Shown: in pieces, positions 7,129-12,951 of the stretch
Layout: each line of letters begins with the position of its first letter
Numbering within the stretch: the stretch's first letter is position 1
Virus record (IMG/VR): IMGVR_UViG_3300043775_002447
Span: 1 to 20,084 of that record
DNA length: 20,084 nt
Strand: one strand, 5' to 3'
DNA from: a virus
Position numbers and translations under genes: made by a program
The notes under the pieces: generated by a model
Seen by the model: only the letters and a program-made list of their open reading frames with translations
Database searches by the model: none
Told to the model about the DNA's origin: nothing

Positions 7129-7780
7129 TAATATATTCCTTAATCATTGGAAAAATTGGTTCGATTGCATCAGCACAAGCCAAAGCAATTTCACGGTGTT
7201 CTTTTTGTGTTCCGTTACCGGATCGGAGCTGTATATAGTGTACCCAAGAACGCAGAGTTCCGTTCATGTACATACGTGAACATGTCATACCTTCAGGAAG
7301 AACGGCACGTGCTTGTTCTTTGGCGATTCCATGTTCCAAGGCCCATTGATATGTGTCTTGACACATTTTTTGAATATTATTCTGCATGTTTTCCCACTGA
7401 TATGCCAGTCTTCTAGAATCATCATCTCTTTTTAGTTCAACACTATTTTGACGATTCTTCATATCTTGCAAACGGGTTTCTCTAATTTCAAAACCAAGTT
7501 GTGATGCATCAGCATAACGTTGGCTAAACTCTTGGAAAGAAAAAGAACGGTGACGTAGAATCTGTCGTGCAATGTCACGTGTGGTTTCGATCTCCATGCA
7601 TACGGAGACCATCTCCAATGGCGACCAATGCTGGTGCTTAATCAGATAGCGAACTAACTTCTCGGCAGTTTCTGAATTGTTTTGATTTGTTGGATTCGAT
7701 ACACGTGCGGCGAAAGCCACCTGCTCAAGTAAGTTCATTCCATCGGGGCTTTGTGAATAATTAATTAATTTTACGTTCAT
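7118..7780 (-). CDS. thyX: FAD-dependent thymidylate synthase ThyX, 220 aa
   Basis: The ThyX signature RHRxxSxxxxSxRY is exact at residues 76-89 (RHRSFSFQEFSQRY); it binds dUMP and the flavin. Other family landmarks are HWSPLEM (51-57), TRDIARQILR before the signature, and ARAVLPEGMTCSRMYMNGTL followed by LRSWVHYIQLR (157-186). The enzyme converts dUMP to dTMP with methylene-tetrahydrofolate and reduced flavin, and is unrelated to the T4 Td enzyme. A start at 7792 is possible, but the ATG at 7780 overlaps the primase stop as ATGA and has GGAAGA about five bases upstream, so it is preferred. It works with nrdA, nrdB and the MazG-like enzyme in dNTP supply. Confidence 0.96.
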   Translation of the reverse strand: MNVKLINYSQSPDGMNLLEQVAFAARVSNPTNQNNSETAEKLVRYLIKHQHWSPLEMVSVCMEIETTRDIARQILRHRSFSFQEFSQRYADASQLGFEIRETRLQDMKNRQNSVELKRDDDSRRLAYQWENMQNNIQKMCQDTYQWALEHGIAKEQARAVLPEGMTCSRMYMNGTLRSWVHYIQLRSGNGTQKEHREIALACADAIEPIFPMIKEYINVQ

Positions 7781-8793
7781 ACTTTCTTCCATTGAATAAA
7801 TTCCATCTTTGCTCTCAAATTAACGAATGTGTTCTTATCAATAATGTCAACAATTTCATCAGTTGTAAATCCAGACAATATCATATCATTAATATCTTTC
7901 TCTTGCATCATCTCAGGCCAAATACAAATTGCAAAATGATTCTCGATTGCTTTGTCCATCAATTTACAAATATCTTTATTTCTAGGTTCATTATCAAATA
8001 CTAGAACCAACTTATCCCTTTTTATATAACTTACAGCATTGGCTAAATTAGCATCGGCTGTAGCAACAGCATTTGGTAGGAAAAGGGAATCGATTGGACC
8101 TTCAGTTACATATACTTTTTCATCTTTATTCACTCTATCCAGTCCGAAGATTTTTATACTTTCTTCTGCAATTTTAATTGTAATATAACGAATCTTTGAA
8201 TCACGCAACGCACGACCTTGAACCGCTAACAGAGAACCATCAATGTCGAAAAAAGGAATAATAAGTCTAGGATCATCTTCTTTCAAGTCTTTATCGTGGT
8301 CTGGAAGCAACTCATCGATAAATGCTTTGAAGTCATTTGCATAGTATAGTGTATTATATGTAGCCTCTGGAATTTTTCGTCCTATGCAATACTGTGCCGC
8401 ATAGTGATCCATCGGTAGATCAATAATCTTTGGTAGATTTATATCCTTTGGTTTCTTTTTGAACACTGGTGCTTCAAACTTCAGTTCAGTTTTTTCAATT
8501 TTTGTTGGAGTTTTGTGTGTATCTGCATAACGTTCAAGTGCATATTCCTTGACTAGATTTGCATCAAGTAAATTGATGAAGTTATACATTGTGTGACCAA
8601 TACCACAATTCTGACACTTATAGAAGTAATCATTCTTTTTGCGGTAAACATAACCACGTGCTTTGTGTAGGTGCTTCTGTGAATCACCACAAAACGGGCA
8701 CCGAAAATTAAACAGGTCTTCTTTCTTTTGGGAAAACCTATTTAATTTTGGAGAGAGTAGTTTGAGGTATTTTCGATCAATAAAAACGGACAT
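7777..8793 (-). CDS. DNA primase, T4 gp61 type
   Basis: The N-terminal zinc finger is visible as C32PFC35 and C60QNC63, spaced as in phage primases. The central and C-terminal part is a TOPRIM domain: VYVTEGPIDSLFL with E231 and D235, then LVLVFDNEPRNKD with D267, and KDINDMI (299-305). These acidic residues bind the catalytic magnesium ions. Length (338 aa) equals that of T4 gp61. It would make RNA primers at the fork together with a replicative helicase that lies outside the window. There is no clear ribosome site: the 23 bases before the ATG are pyrimidine-rich. A sigma70-like promoter lies just upstream. Its last codons overlap thyX. Confidence 0.93.
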   Translation of the reverse strand: MSVFIDRKYLKLLSPKLNRFSQKKEDLFNFRCPFCGDSQKHLHKARGYVYRKKNDYFYKCQNCGIGHTMYNFINLLDANLVKEYALERYADTHKTPTKIEKTELKFEAPVFKKKPKDINLPKIIDLPMDHYAAQYCIGRKIPEATYNTLYYANDFKAFIDELLPDHDKDLKEDDPRLIIPFFDIDGSLLAVQGRALRDSKIRYITIKIAEESIKIFGLDRVNKDEKVYVTEGPIDSLFLPNAVATADANLANAVSYIKRDKLVLVFDNEPRNKDICKLMDKAIENHFAICIWPEMMQEKDINDMILSGFTTDEIVDIIDKNTFVNLRAKMEFIQWKKV

Positions 8794-8822
8794 AACAAGG
8801 CAACATAATGTAAAGTTCTGTT

Positions 8823-8851
8823 ATTCTAGCACATTTTTATTTGGAGTGCAA
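8823..8851 (-). promoter_or_regulatory. sigma70-like promoter driving primase and downstream genes
   Basis: On the minus strand, TTGCAC (8851-8846) is a -35 box with 4-5 consensus bases. A 17-base spacer follows, then TAGAAT (8828-8823), a -10 box differing from TATAAT at one position. TG lies just upstream of the -10 (TGTGC-TAGAAT), giving an extended -10 character. It lies in the largest intergenic gap of the window (8794-8866), after the membrane-protein gene ending at 8867. A start near 8816 would leave a leader of about 23 bases before the primase ATG. This looks like an early promoter read by host RNA polymerase. Confidence 0.7.
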
Positions 8852-8866
8852 TACCATTTTTGGTAA

Positions 8867-9172
8867 TTAACTTAACAGAGAAAGGATTTTATCGGAATGG
8901 CCAGCAATCCATCCACCCACGCCTATGCCACCGGCAATCATGTATGTCCACTTCTCTTTCAATTTCTTTAATTCGGAAATATCCTTGGCTAAAGCGGCAT
9001 GTTGCTCACAAGAAGCACCATACATCTTTTCAAGTTCACCCTTGAGGTCGTCACGGGTTCTATCGAGACAATCGTGCATGTCTTTGACATCCACTTTAAG
9101 AACATCAATTTTTTCATTGATGTTTTCCACCTTTGTCTCAACGATACCAAGTCTTTCCGTTGTAGTCGCCAT
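8867..9172 (-). CDS. coiled-coil protein with C-terminal membrane anchor (XhlA-like), 101 aa
   Basis: Residues 5-75 are a Lys/Glu/Asp-rich heptad-like region (ERLGIVETKVENINEKIDVL and on). A Gly-rich hydrophobic segment (residues 76-92, TYMIAGGIGVGGWIAGH) is long enough to cross the membrane. This coiled coil followed by one C-terminal membrane segment resembles haemolysin XhlA-type proteins of phage lysis regions. The likely topology places the coiled coil in the cytoplasm. The reading could extend to 9214 from a TTG, but the ATG at 9172 directly after the preceding stop is more plausible, though its ribosome site is poor. It is the last gene before the promoter gap and could help a holin or anchor lysis proteins. 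Confidence 0.75.
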   Translation of the reverse strand: MATTTERLGIVETKVENINEKIDVLKVDVKDMHDCLDRTRDDLKGELEKMYGASCEQHAALAKDISELKKLKEKWTYMIAGGIGVGGWIAGHSDKILSLLS

Positions 9173-9173
9173 T

Positions 9174-9383
9174 TTATTTCTTTTCTGACTTTTCTGGAAC
9201 CTTGGTACCTTCAAGTTTCTTGTGAACTTTGATAGTCTTGCATTCTTGTTGTGGCTTACCTGCTTTATCTAGAACAGGTTTTCCATCTTTGGTCATTTTA
9301 TCGATGCAAACTTTTTCAGTTTCAGCACCAAAAGAAAGTGTTGTGACCAATGTAAGTGTAAGTAACGCTATGAACTTTTTCAT
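9174..9383 (-). CDS. small exported protein, 69 aa
   Basis: Residues 1-19 are a classical signal peptide: MKK, a Leu/Thr/Ala core, and a Phe-Gly-Ala cut region. The mature part is ~50 residues, very Lys-rich, with two Cys (VCIDKMTKDGKP and QQECKTIKVHKK) that could pair in the periplasm. I recognise no family. The start is strong: AGGAG stands six bases upstream and overlaps the stop region of the holin-like gene. A tiny oxidised periplasmic protein within a lysis cluster may affect the envelope, but nothing shows how. Confidence 0.75.
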   Translation of the reverse strand: MKKFIALLTLTLVTTLSFGAETEKVCIDKMTKDGKPVLDKAGKPQQECKTIKVHKKLEGTKVPEKSEKK

Positions 9384-9392
9384 TTTAAACTC

Positions 9393-9626
9393 CTAAAAAT
9401 TAACTTTATTTTTGTGACTTGCAAATTTTTCTGATGCAGTGAAACCTAAACCTGCAACAACAATATACATCATACTGTCGAATAGTGTGTTATCCACAGT
9501 TTTTCCTAAAAACACATTACTCATAAAGGCCACCGAACACATAATAAAAGCGAGGAAGGTTATAACTCTCTTGGAACTCCAAGAGTCATTATGACCATCA
9601 CTCAACAAACTTTTTAAAAACTTCAT
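9393..9626 (-). CDS. putative holin, two membrane segments, 77 aa
   Basis: Two hydrophobic segments are clear: residues 21-40 (VITFLAFIMCSVAFMSNVFL) and 47-64 (around SMMYIVVAGLGFTA). A short loop (GKTVDN) separates them, and the termini are charged (SSKR before the first segment, a Lys/His-rich end). Size, the Ser-Ser-Lys-Arg lead-in and two segments fit small class II-type phage holins or similar membrane proteins. The start overlaps the preceding gene by four bases (ATGA) with GGAA upstream. Neighbouring endolysin and spanin genes support a lysis role, but the gene before it also has two membrane segments and is a rival candidate. Confidence 0.7.
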   Translation of the reverse strand: MKFLKSLLSDGHNDSWSSKRVITFLAFIMCSVAFMSNVFLGKTVDNTLFDSMMYIVVAGLGFTASEKFASHKNKVNF

Positions 9627-10132
9627 AGTTCCGGTTGGTGTGCAGGTGGTGGTGCAAGTTTTCCACCGAAACCTGTCATCACTTCGGATGATGTAAATGT
9701 TGGTTCAACTCTGGAACTCATTCCCATTTGTGAACCCATTCCACCCATTTGCATAGATGGTGAAGAAAATGAATTGGATGCCGGTGCTTGTGAAACAGGT
9801 GGTGTTTGTGCAACCGTTGCTTTAGCCGCTTGGACTTGATTCTCACTTGCTTGCTTCATCAATGCCATTTTGGCTTCTGTTTCTTCTTTCGAGCCACCAG
9901 CCAACATGATACCTGAAAGGGTACCTGTCAAGAATGTAGCAATAGGTACAATCAACTCAAAGAACTTCTGGTCAATTGGAGAAATTGCGTTAAGAGGTTG
10001 TGTGACAAATATTAAAGAATAAAGAACAACAAAAACAATACCTGTCAATGTTAGAGATAAGCATACACCAATAAAGAACTTCAGTCGAGCCATCAACTGT
10101 TCTTCTGTGTACATTAAATTATTATTTTCCAC
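9623..10132 (-). CDS. membrane protein with Met/Gly/Ser/Pro-rich tail, GTG start, 169 aa
   Basis: Residues 19-43 and 58-80 are hydrophobic segments around a short loop (TQPLNAISPIDQKF). The second ends in a Gly-rich TGTLSGIMLAGG stretch. After residue 85 come a Lys/Glu/Ala-rich helix and a low-complexity tail of Ser, Met, Gly, Gln and Pro (from ~110). The start is a GTG at 10132, chosen because AAGGAG lies six bases upstream, inside the end of the preceding gene; an ATG six codons later lacks this spacing. The hairpin-like pair of membrane segments suits a holin or holin-associated protein, but the long soluble tail is unusual for one. Confidence 0.72.
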   Translation of the reverse strand: MENNNLMYTEEQLMARLKFFIGVCLSLTLTGIVFVVLYSLIFVTQPLNAISPIDQKFFELIVPIATFLTGTLSGIMLAGGSKEETEAKMALMKQASENQVQAAKATVAQTPPVSQAPASNSFSSPSMQMGGMGSQMGMSSRVEPTFTSSEVMTGFGGKLAPPPAHQPEL

Positions 10133-10424
10133 AATTTGCTCCTTGTTGTACTGGTTGGCAACTTGGTGTTGCCATATTTAATTGTTGTTTTGCTAATATG
10201 TTTTGTGGTTCTTCCGGAGGACCTAATCTAGGATCACGTTGACCTTTGAACACATGTTCAATACATGTTCGTGTTACATCACAAGCCGGCTTTTGACAAA
10301 TTGGTTTGTCCCAGTTAGATGGGTCTTGACAAGGATAGCGAAATCTGTCACCACCAAAAATAGCTAGTGCAAGTGGTAATAAAACAAGAAGGGCTAGCCA
10401 TCTAAACATTTTTTTATCGTTCAT
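10122..10424 (-). CDS. Cys-rich exported or membrane-anchored protein, 100 aa
   Basis: An N-terminal hydrophobic stretch (residues 8-23, Leu/Ala-rich) follows a charged start, so the protein is either secreted or anchored with its body in the periplasm. The body has six Cys (C32, C43, C48, C54, C89, C98) in a Pro-rich setting: RYPCQDPSNWDKPIC is the most distinctive block. It resembles small unassigned proteins found near structural and lysis genes of T4-like aquatic phages. Disulfides are likely. AGGAG precedes the ATG, which shares a base with the endolysin stop (TGATG). Function is unknown. Confidence 0.75.
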   Translation of the reverse strand: MNDKKMFRWLALLVLLPLALAIFGGDRFRYPCQDPSNWDKPICQKPACDVTRTCIEHVFKGQRDPRLGPPEEPQNILAKQQLNMATPSCQPVQQGANCGK

Positions 10425-11050
10425 CAGTGTACTCCTAATACGTGTAGAGCGTGTTCATAATGTTTGATACGGTCATCTAGGCCAATTGTTCCACCATTGA
10501 TACGTTTAGTAAGTGTGACAATATCACCTTTGTCTGCCCATTGATTCAGGTTATTTGTTTCCCAGAACCAGCAAGCCGATTGTGCGGCACCTTCAAATGT
10601 AGCAAGATATTCTGATGCTTCATCCGGAGAAATATGTAGTGATGCGGCAAACCAAGTATAGTTTTGTTTACCTGTCAACTGAATGAGTCCACGACCACAG
10701 TATTTGTAGCCGTCACCTGATGCTTCATCTCCGTTACCCATGCGGTTTGCATAAACACGATTGGCGATTGCTTCTTGTTTATTTGGACGTGAGCAATATT
10801 CATTAGCGATAGCATCATCAGGGAAATACTTTGGGAAAATCTTACGTAGTGTAGCTGGCTTATAATTTAGATTCTCTTTGAGTGCAGTGAAACCACCAGA
10901 CTCATGGGCACATTGTGCAATAAAAGCCGCAATGCGTTGTGGTGTATTGATCTCATAATCCGGTAACAGTTGAGCCAAGGCATTATGCCAATGTTCAACA
11001 TATGGATTTTTTGGAAGTAATTGTTTTAATTGTTGTAGTGTTAGTTCCAT
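10424..11050 (-). CDS. GH19 family endolysin (chitinase-like lysozyme), 208 aa
   Basis: The glycoside hydrolase 19 core is clear: AHESGGF (residues 48-54) with the catalytic Glu E50, NRVYANRMGNGDEASGDG (97-114) with a second acidic residue near E109, then YCGRGLIQLTGKQNY (117-131), the substrate-cleft block typical of phage GH19 lysins. The C-terminal helices contain SACWFWETNNLN and TKRINGG. It should cut the glycan strand of peptidoglycan. There is no signal peptide, so release needs a holin. The ATG has AAGGA eight bases upstream and shares a base with the o-spanin stop (TAATG). Spanin genes lie immediately before it. Confidence 0.92.
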   Translation of the reverse strand: MELTLQQLKQLLPKNPYVEHWHNALAQLLPDYEINTPQRIAAFIAQCAHESGGFTALKENLNYKPATLRKIFPKYFPDDAIANEYCSRPNKQEAIANRVYANRMGNGDEASGDGYKYCGRGLIQLTGKQNYTWFAASLHISPDEASEYLATFEGAAQSACWFWETNNLNQWADKGDIVTLTKRINGGTIGLDDRIKHYEHALHVLGVH

Positions 11051-11313
11051 TACTTTAATCCTTCAAAGATTGTTTTTTGTACACCGTACCATTCAATCCA
11101 CGCATCACTCTTTACAGCACATGCGTAATACTCTGAATAGTTAACAGTAATAGTTTTTGCAATATCACTTAATTTAGCATCATCATTCACTTTATTTAAT
11201 TGTGGGCATTTCACCATTAAATGTTTTGGCACTTCAGGGAATTTAGCAACAACTGGAACTGTAGTTGAACATCCAGTTAGTAATGCAACAAATAATATAG
11301 CTATTAATTTCAT
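11050..11313 (-). CDS. o-spanin-like outer-membrane lipoprotein, 87 aa
   Basis: A lipoprotein signal peptide ends in the lipobox LLTGC (residues 11-15), so C15 would be lipidated. The residue after it is Ser, not Asp, which favours outer-membrane sorting. The mature ~72 residues include a short Pro/Val segment and two more Cys (C36, C65). It follows the i-spanin candidate with an ATGA overlap and GAGG seven bases before the ATG. Lipoprotein, small size and position after a coiled-coil inner-membrane protein make it the Rz1-like partner that bridges the envelope during the last step of lysis. Low Pro content makes it less typical of Rz1 of phage lambda. Confidence 0.82.
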   Translation of the reverse strand: MKLIAILFVALLTGCSTTVPVVAKFPEVPKHLMVKCPQLNKVNDDAKLSDIAKTITVNYSEYYACAVKSDAWIEWYGVQKTIFEGLK

Positions 11314-11762
11314 TTTGGCACCTCTGCCGCTTTATTATGTAATACTATGAATTCTTTTGGTATTTCACATTCACCGCCTGGTAGAAACTTGGTATCATAT
11401 TTCACAATTTCTTTATCAACGTATTTGATAATTTCTTCACCACGTTCTTTTATAACTTGTGTTTTTGTTACAATTTTAGTTTCAATCTTTACATTTTCTT
11501 TTTCAGATTCAACTTGAGCGGCTTCAACTTTGGCTTCAAGTTCTTTTACCCTAGCCAACCAAGCCTCTTCATTTGAGATTGCACCAGACATATATGTGCC
11601 TAACACAATAAGTGCAACAGAGGCGAGTTGTATGGGAGTTTTATAAATGTAGATTGCTGGTATGGGAATATACTTTAGTAAGTAGGTTACAGCAAGACCA
11701 ATCAAGCCGATACCAAGTATGGCATAAAATATCCAAAATGGTAACCACTTAAGTATCCACAT
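11310..11762 (-). CDS. i-spanin-like inner-membrane coiled-coil protein, 150 aa
   Basis: Two hydrophobic segments occupy residues ~8-29 and 43-60. A long charged coiled coil follows (64-120; repeated Glu/Lys/Val, with two near-repeats EIIKYVDKEIVKYD). The C-terminus LPGGECEIPKEFIVLHNKAAE matches the end of many phage i-spanins, where a Gly-Gly/Cys turn is followed by a Pro-x-x-Phe/Trp and LH(D/N)xAA helix. Classical Rz has one N-terminal segment; two here is a variation. It stands directly before the lipoprotein gene and the endolysin. The ATG is one base after the upstream stop, with a weak ribosome site. Confidence 0.82.
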   Translation of the reverse strand: MWILKWLPFWIFYAILGIGLIGLAVTYLLKYIPIPAIYIYKTPIQLASVALIVLGTYMSGAISNEEAWLARVKELEAKVEAAQVESEKENVKIETKIVTKTQVIKERGEEIIKYVDKEIVKYDTKFLPGGECEIPKEFIVLHNKAAEVPK

Positions 11763-11763
11763 T

Positions 11764-11946
11764 TTACATCTTTGGTGATTTACGTGTAAGTGTGGTCATA
11801 AGAACTACACGTTTTTTCTTTTTCAGATTAACACCTGGTTCTCCACCCTTTTCACCTGTGCCTGCAATAGCACCTGTACTTACAGCATTACCTGGTCCCG
11901 TGGAAACTGCACCACCATCTTCTCTTAATTTTTTGAACGATTTCAT
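11764..11946 (-). CDS. 60-aa Gly/Thr/Lys-rich peptide with capsid-targeting-like leader
   Basis: The N-terminus MKSFKKLREDGG has the M-K-x-F/Y start and a Leu-x-Glu triplet at residues 7-9, like the leader of T4 internal proteins (cleaved by the gp21 prohead protease after Leu/Ile-x-Glu). The rest is low complexity: repeated AVSTG-like units around residues 13-27, a Gly/Glu/Pro stretch and a basic patch LKKKKRVV. Similar tiny proteins occur near lysis and head genes in T4-like marine phages, by my recollection. It starts in an ATGA overlap. It may be an internal capsid peptide; no function is known. Confidence 0.65.
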   Translation of the reverse strand: MKSFKKLREDGGAVSTGPGNAVSTGAIAGTGEKGGEPGVNLKKKKRVVLMTTLTRKSPKM

Positions 11947-12329
11947 ATTTCTTTTAGTATGTTGGCTACATCCATGTCAATTGGTATATTTGAAGATAAT
12001 ATGTCTTTTCCATTTATACCTTTGACGAAATCTGGCATATAATTTAAATATGTCAGAAAGGTTTTAAGTACATCATAGTCAACCTCATCAATTCTGAAAA
12101 ACAAAATTCGGGTTGCGGGTTCTACTCCAAAAACATTATACAGAAGTATTAGATGATTTAAAACCAATCTTTCTTTGAGTGATTTTGTAATCTTATAGCG
12201 CCTGAACAATCTTTTCAAATATTTAGTGCGTTTTAAGTCACCTTCGAATTCACTCATAACATAATGCGGTGAAGTATAAGCCTTCATAGCATACATCAAA
12301 AAGTTTTCTTCATTCAAATCATCGAACAT
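11943..12329 (-). CDS. conserved phage protein of unknown function, DUF7207-like, 128 aa
   Basis: The likely start is the ATG at 12329 (MFDDLNEENFLMYAMKAY). The open frame runs back to 12359, but only through a TTG and a hairpin region. The protein is mostly helical. Its blocks DDLNEENFLMYAMK, LKRTKYLKRLFRRYK, SLKERLVLNHLILLYNVFGVEPATRILFFRI and a C-terminal LTYLNYMPDF match my recollection of a conserved protein in T4-like phages of cyanobacteria and other aquatic hosts. No catalytic motif is visible. It sits between a structural gene and the 60-aa peptide. No clear ribosome site precedes the ATG; the hairpin at 12340-12357 lies there instead. Confidence 0.78.
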   Translation of the reverse strand: MFDDLNEENFLMYAMKAYTSPHYVMSEFEGDLKRTKYLKRLFRRYKITKSLKERLVLNHLILLYNVFGVEPATRILFFRIDEVDYDVLKTFLTYLNYMPDFVKGINGKDILSSNIPIDMDVANILKEI

Positions 12330-12339
12330 AATGATAAAT

Positions 12340-12357
12340 GGGTGACTTGCGCCACCC
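12340..12357 (-). terminator. stem-loop between structural gene and next gene; weak terminator or translation control
   Basis: On the minus strand, GGGTGG and TCACCC form a 6-bp stem (one G-T pair) around the loop CGCAAG. The sequence then reads ATTTATCATT, which is AT-rich but not a clean T tract. It occupies most of the 33-base gap after the 182-aa structural gene and ends about 10 bases before the ATG at 12329. It could attenuate transcription, protect the 3' end of the abundant upstream message, or affect loading of ribosomes on the next gene. Confidence 0.5.
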
Positions 12358-12362
12358 AAATA

Positions 12363-12911
12363 TTAAATGATAACTGCGCCGTTGCCAGTCATACTTCCGG
12401 CCGCTACCAATGTTTCATACTGTGTACGATTAGCACGACCACCCATTGTTACAGTGAATGCGGCATTTCCAGAAACAGGAACTGCTGTAGGTGTAGTGAG
12501 ATATAAACCGGCAGTATTAATAGTGATATCTCGAATCGAACCATTCGTATTTACTGCTACTGTTGCATTTGCTACGGTAGCACCTGTGCCACCACCAGAG
12601 AATGTTACGAAACTGTTCGTTCCAAAAGCACCTGCGTTTGCGGTGATAGAAAGAACAGGACCCATACCGGCAGTTCTTTGAACCCAACCAGCATGTGCCA
12701 TTTTATTTGCGGCAGGTGTTACTTGTGTGTTTGATGCTTCTTGTGTATCGACACCATAAACACCAACGGCCTCAGAAAATGCTTGTGCTACGTTAGCATT
12801 AGCAAAAATTACATTGGCGTTTGCACGTGTTGGTGCTAAGTTTAAAGCAGTACCAGCATAAAGTGGCACACCAGTGTTTGCATCTGTCATTGTCCAGAAA
12901 GCTGTTGACAT
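12363..12911 (-). CDS. virion structural protein, Ala/Gly/Thr-rich, 182 aa
   Basis: The composition (Ala, Thr, Gly, Asn, Val; few charges) is that of an exposed beta-rich virion protein. The N-terminal part has FWTMTDANTGVPLYAGTA and VYGVDTQEASN, then AHAGWVQRTAG (72-82). The C-terminus GGRANRTQYETLVAAGSM (157-174) is a block I associate with structural proteins of T4-like aquatic phages. Between them, residues ~85-156 form a Gly-Thr-Gly-Ala beta module (FSGGGTGATVANATVAV, then NGSIRDITINTAGLY and PTAVPV) of the kind repeated in phage fibre and decoration proteins. AAGGAG nine bases before the ATG is the strongest ribosome site nearby, fitting high expression. A late-promoter-like box precedes it. 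Confidence 0.8.
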   Translation of the reverse strand: MSTAFWTMTDANTGVPLYAGTALNLAPTRANANVIFANANVAQAFSEAVGVYGVDTQEASNTQVTPAANKMAHAGWVQRTAGMGPVLSITANAGAFGTNSFVTFSGGGTGATVANATVAVNTNGSIRDITINTAGLYLTTPTAVPVSGNAAFTVTMGGRANRTQYETLVAAGSMTGNGAVII

Positions 12912-12943
12912 TTTTAATTTCTCCTTGAAAGAATTCTATTTAC

Positions 12944-12951
12944 TATTTATT
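12944..12951 (-). promoter_or_regulatory. possible T4-type late promoter box
   Basis: On the minus strand the octamer AATAAATA matches the T4 late consensus TATAAATA at seven of eight bases. It overlaps the stop codon of the 732-aa gene and lies about 33 bases before the ATG of the structural gene at 12911, a plausible distance. AT-rich DNA produces such octamers by chance, so this rests mainly on position. Confidence 0.35.

Noticed and set aside
8852-8865. TACCA-TTTT-TGGTA inverted repeat just after the gene ending at 8867
   Set aside because: A five-pair AT-containing stem with no T tract is too weak to call a terminator, and it flanks the -35 box.
9173-9214. TTG-initiated 14-residue extension of the coiled-coil anchor protein
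   Set aside because: It overlaps the preceding small exported protein and has no ribosome site.
12330-12359. TTG-initiated extension of the 128-aa protein
   Set aside because: It runs through the stem-loop, starts at a TTG without a ribosome site, and adds residues that do not fit the family start MFDDLN.
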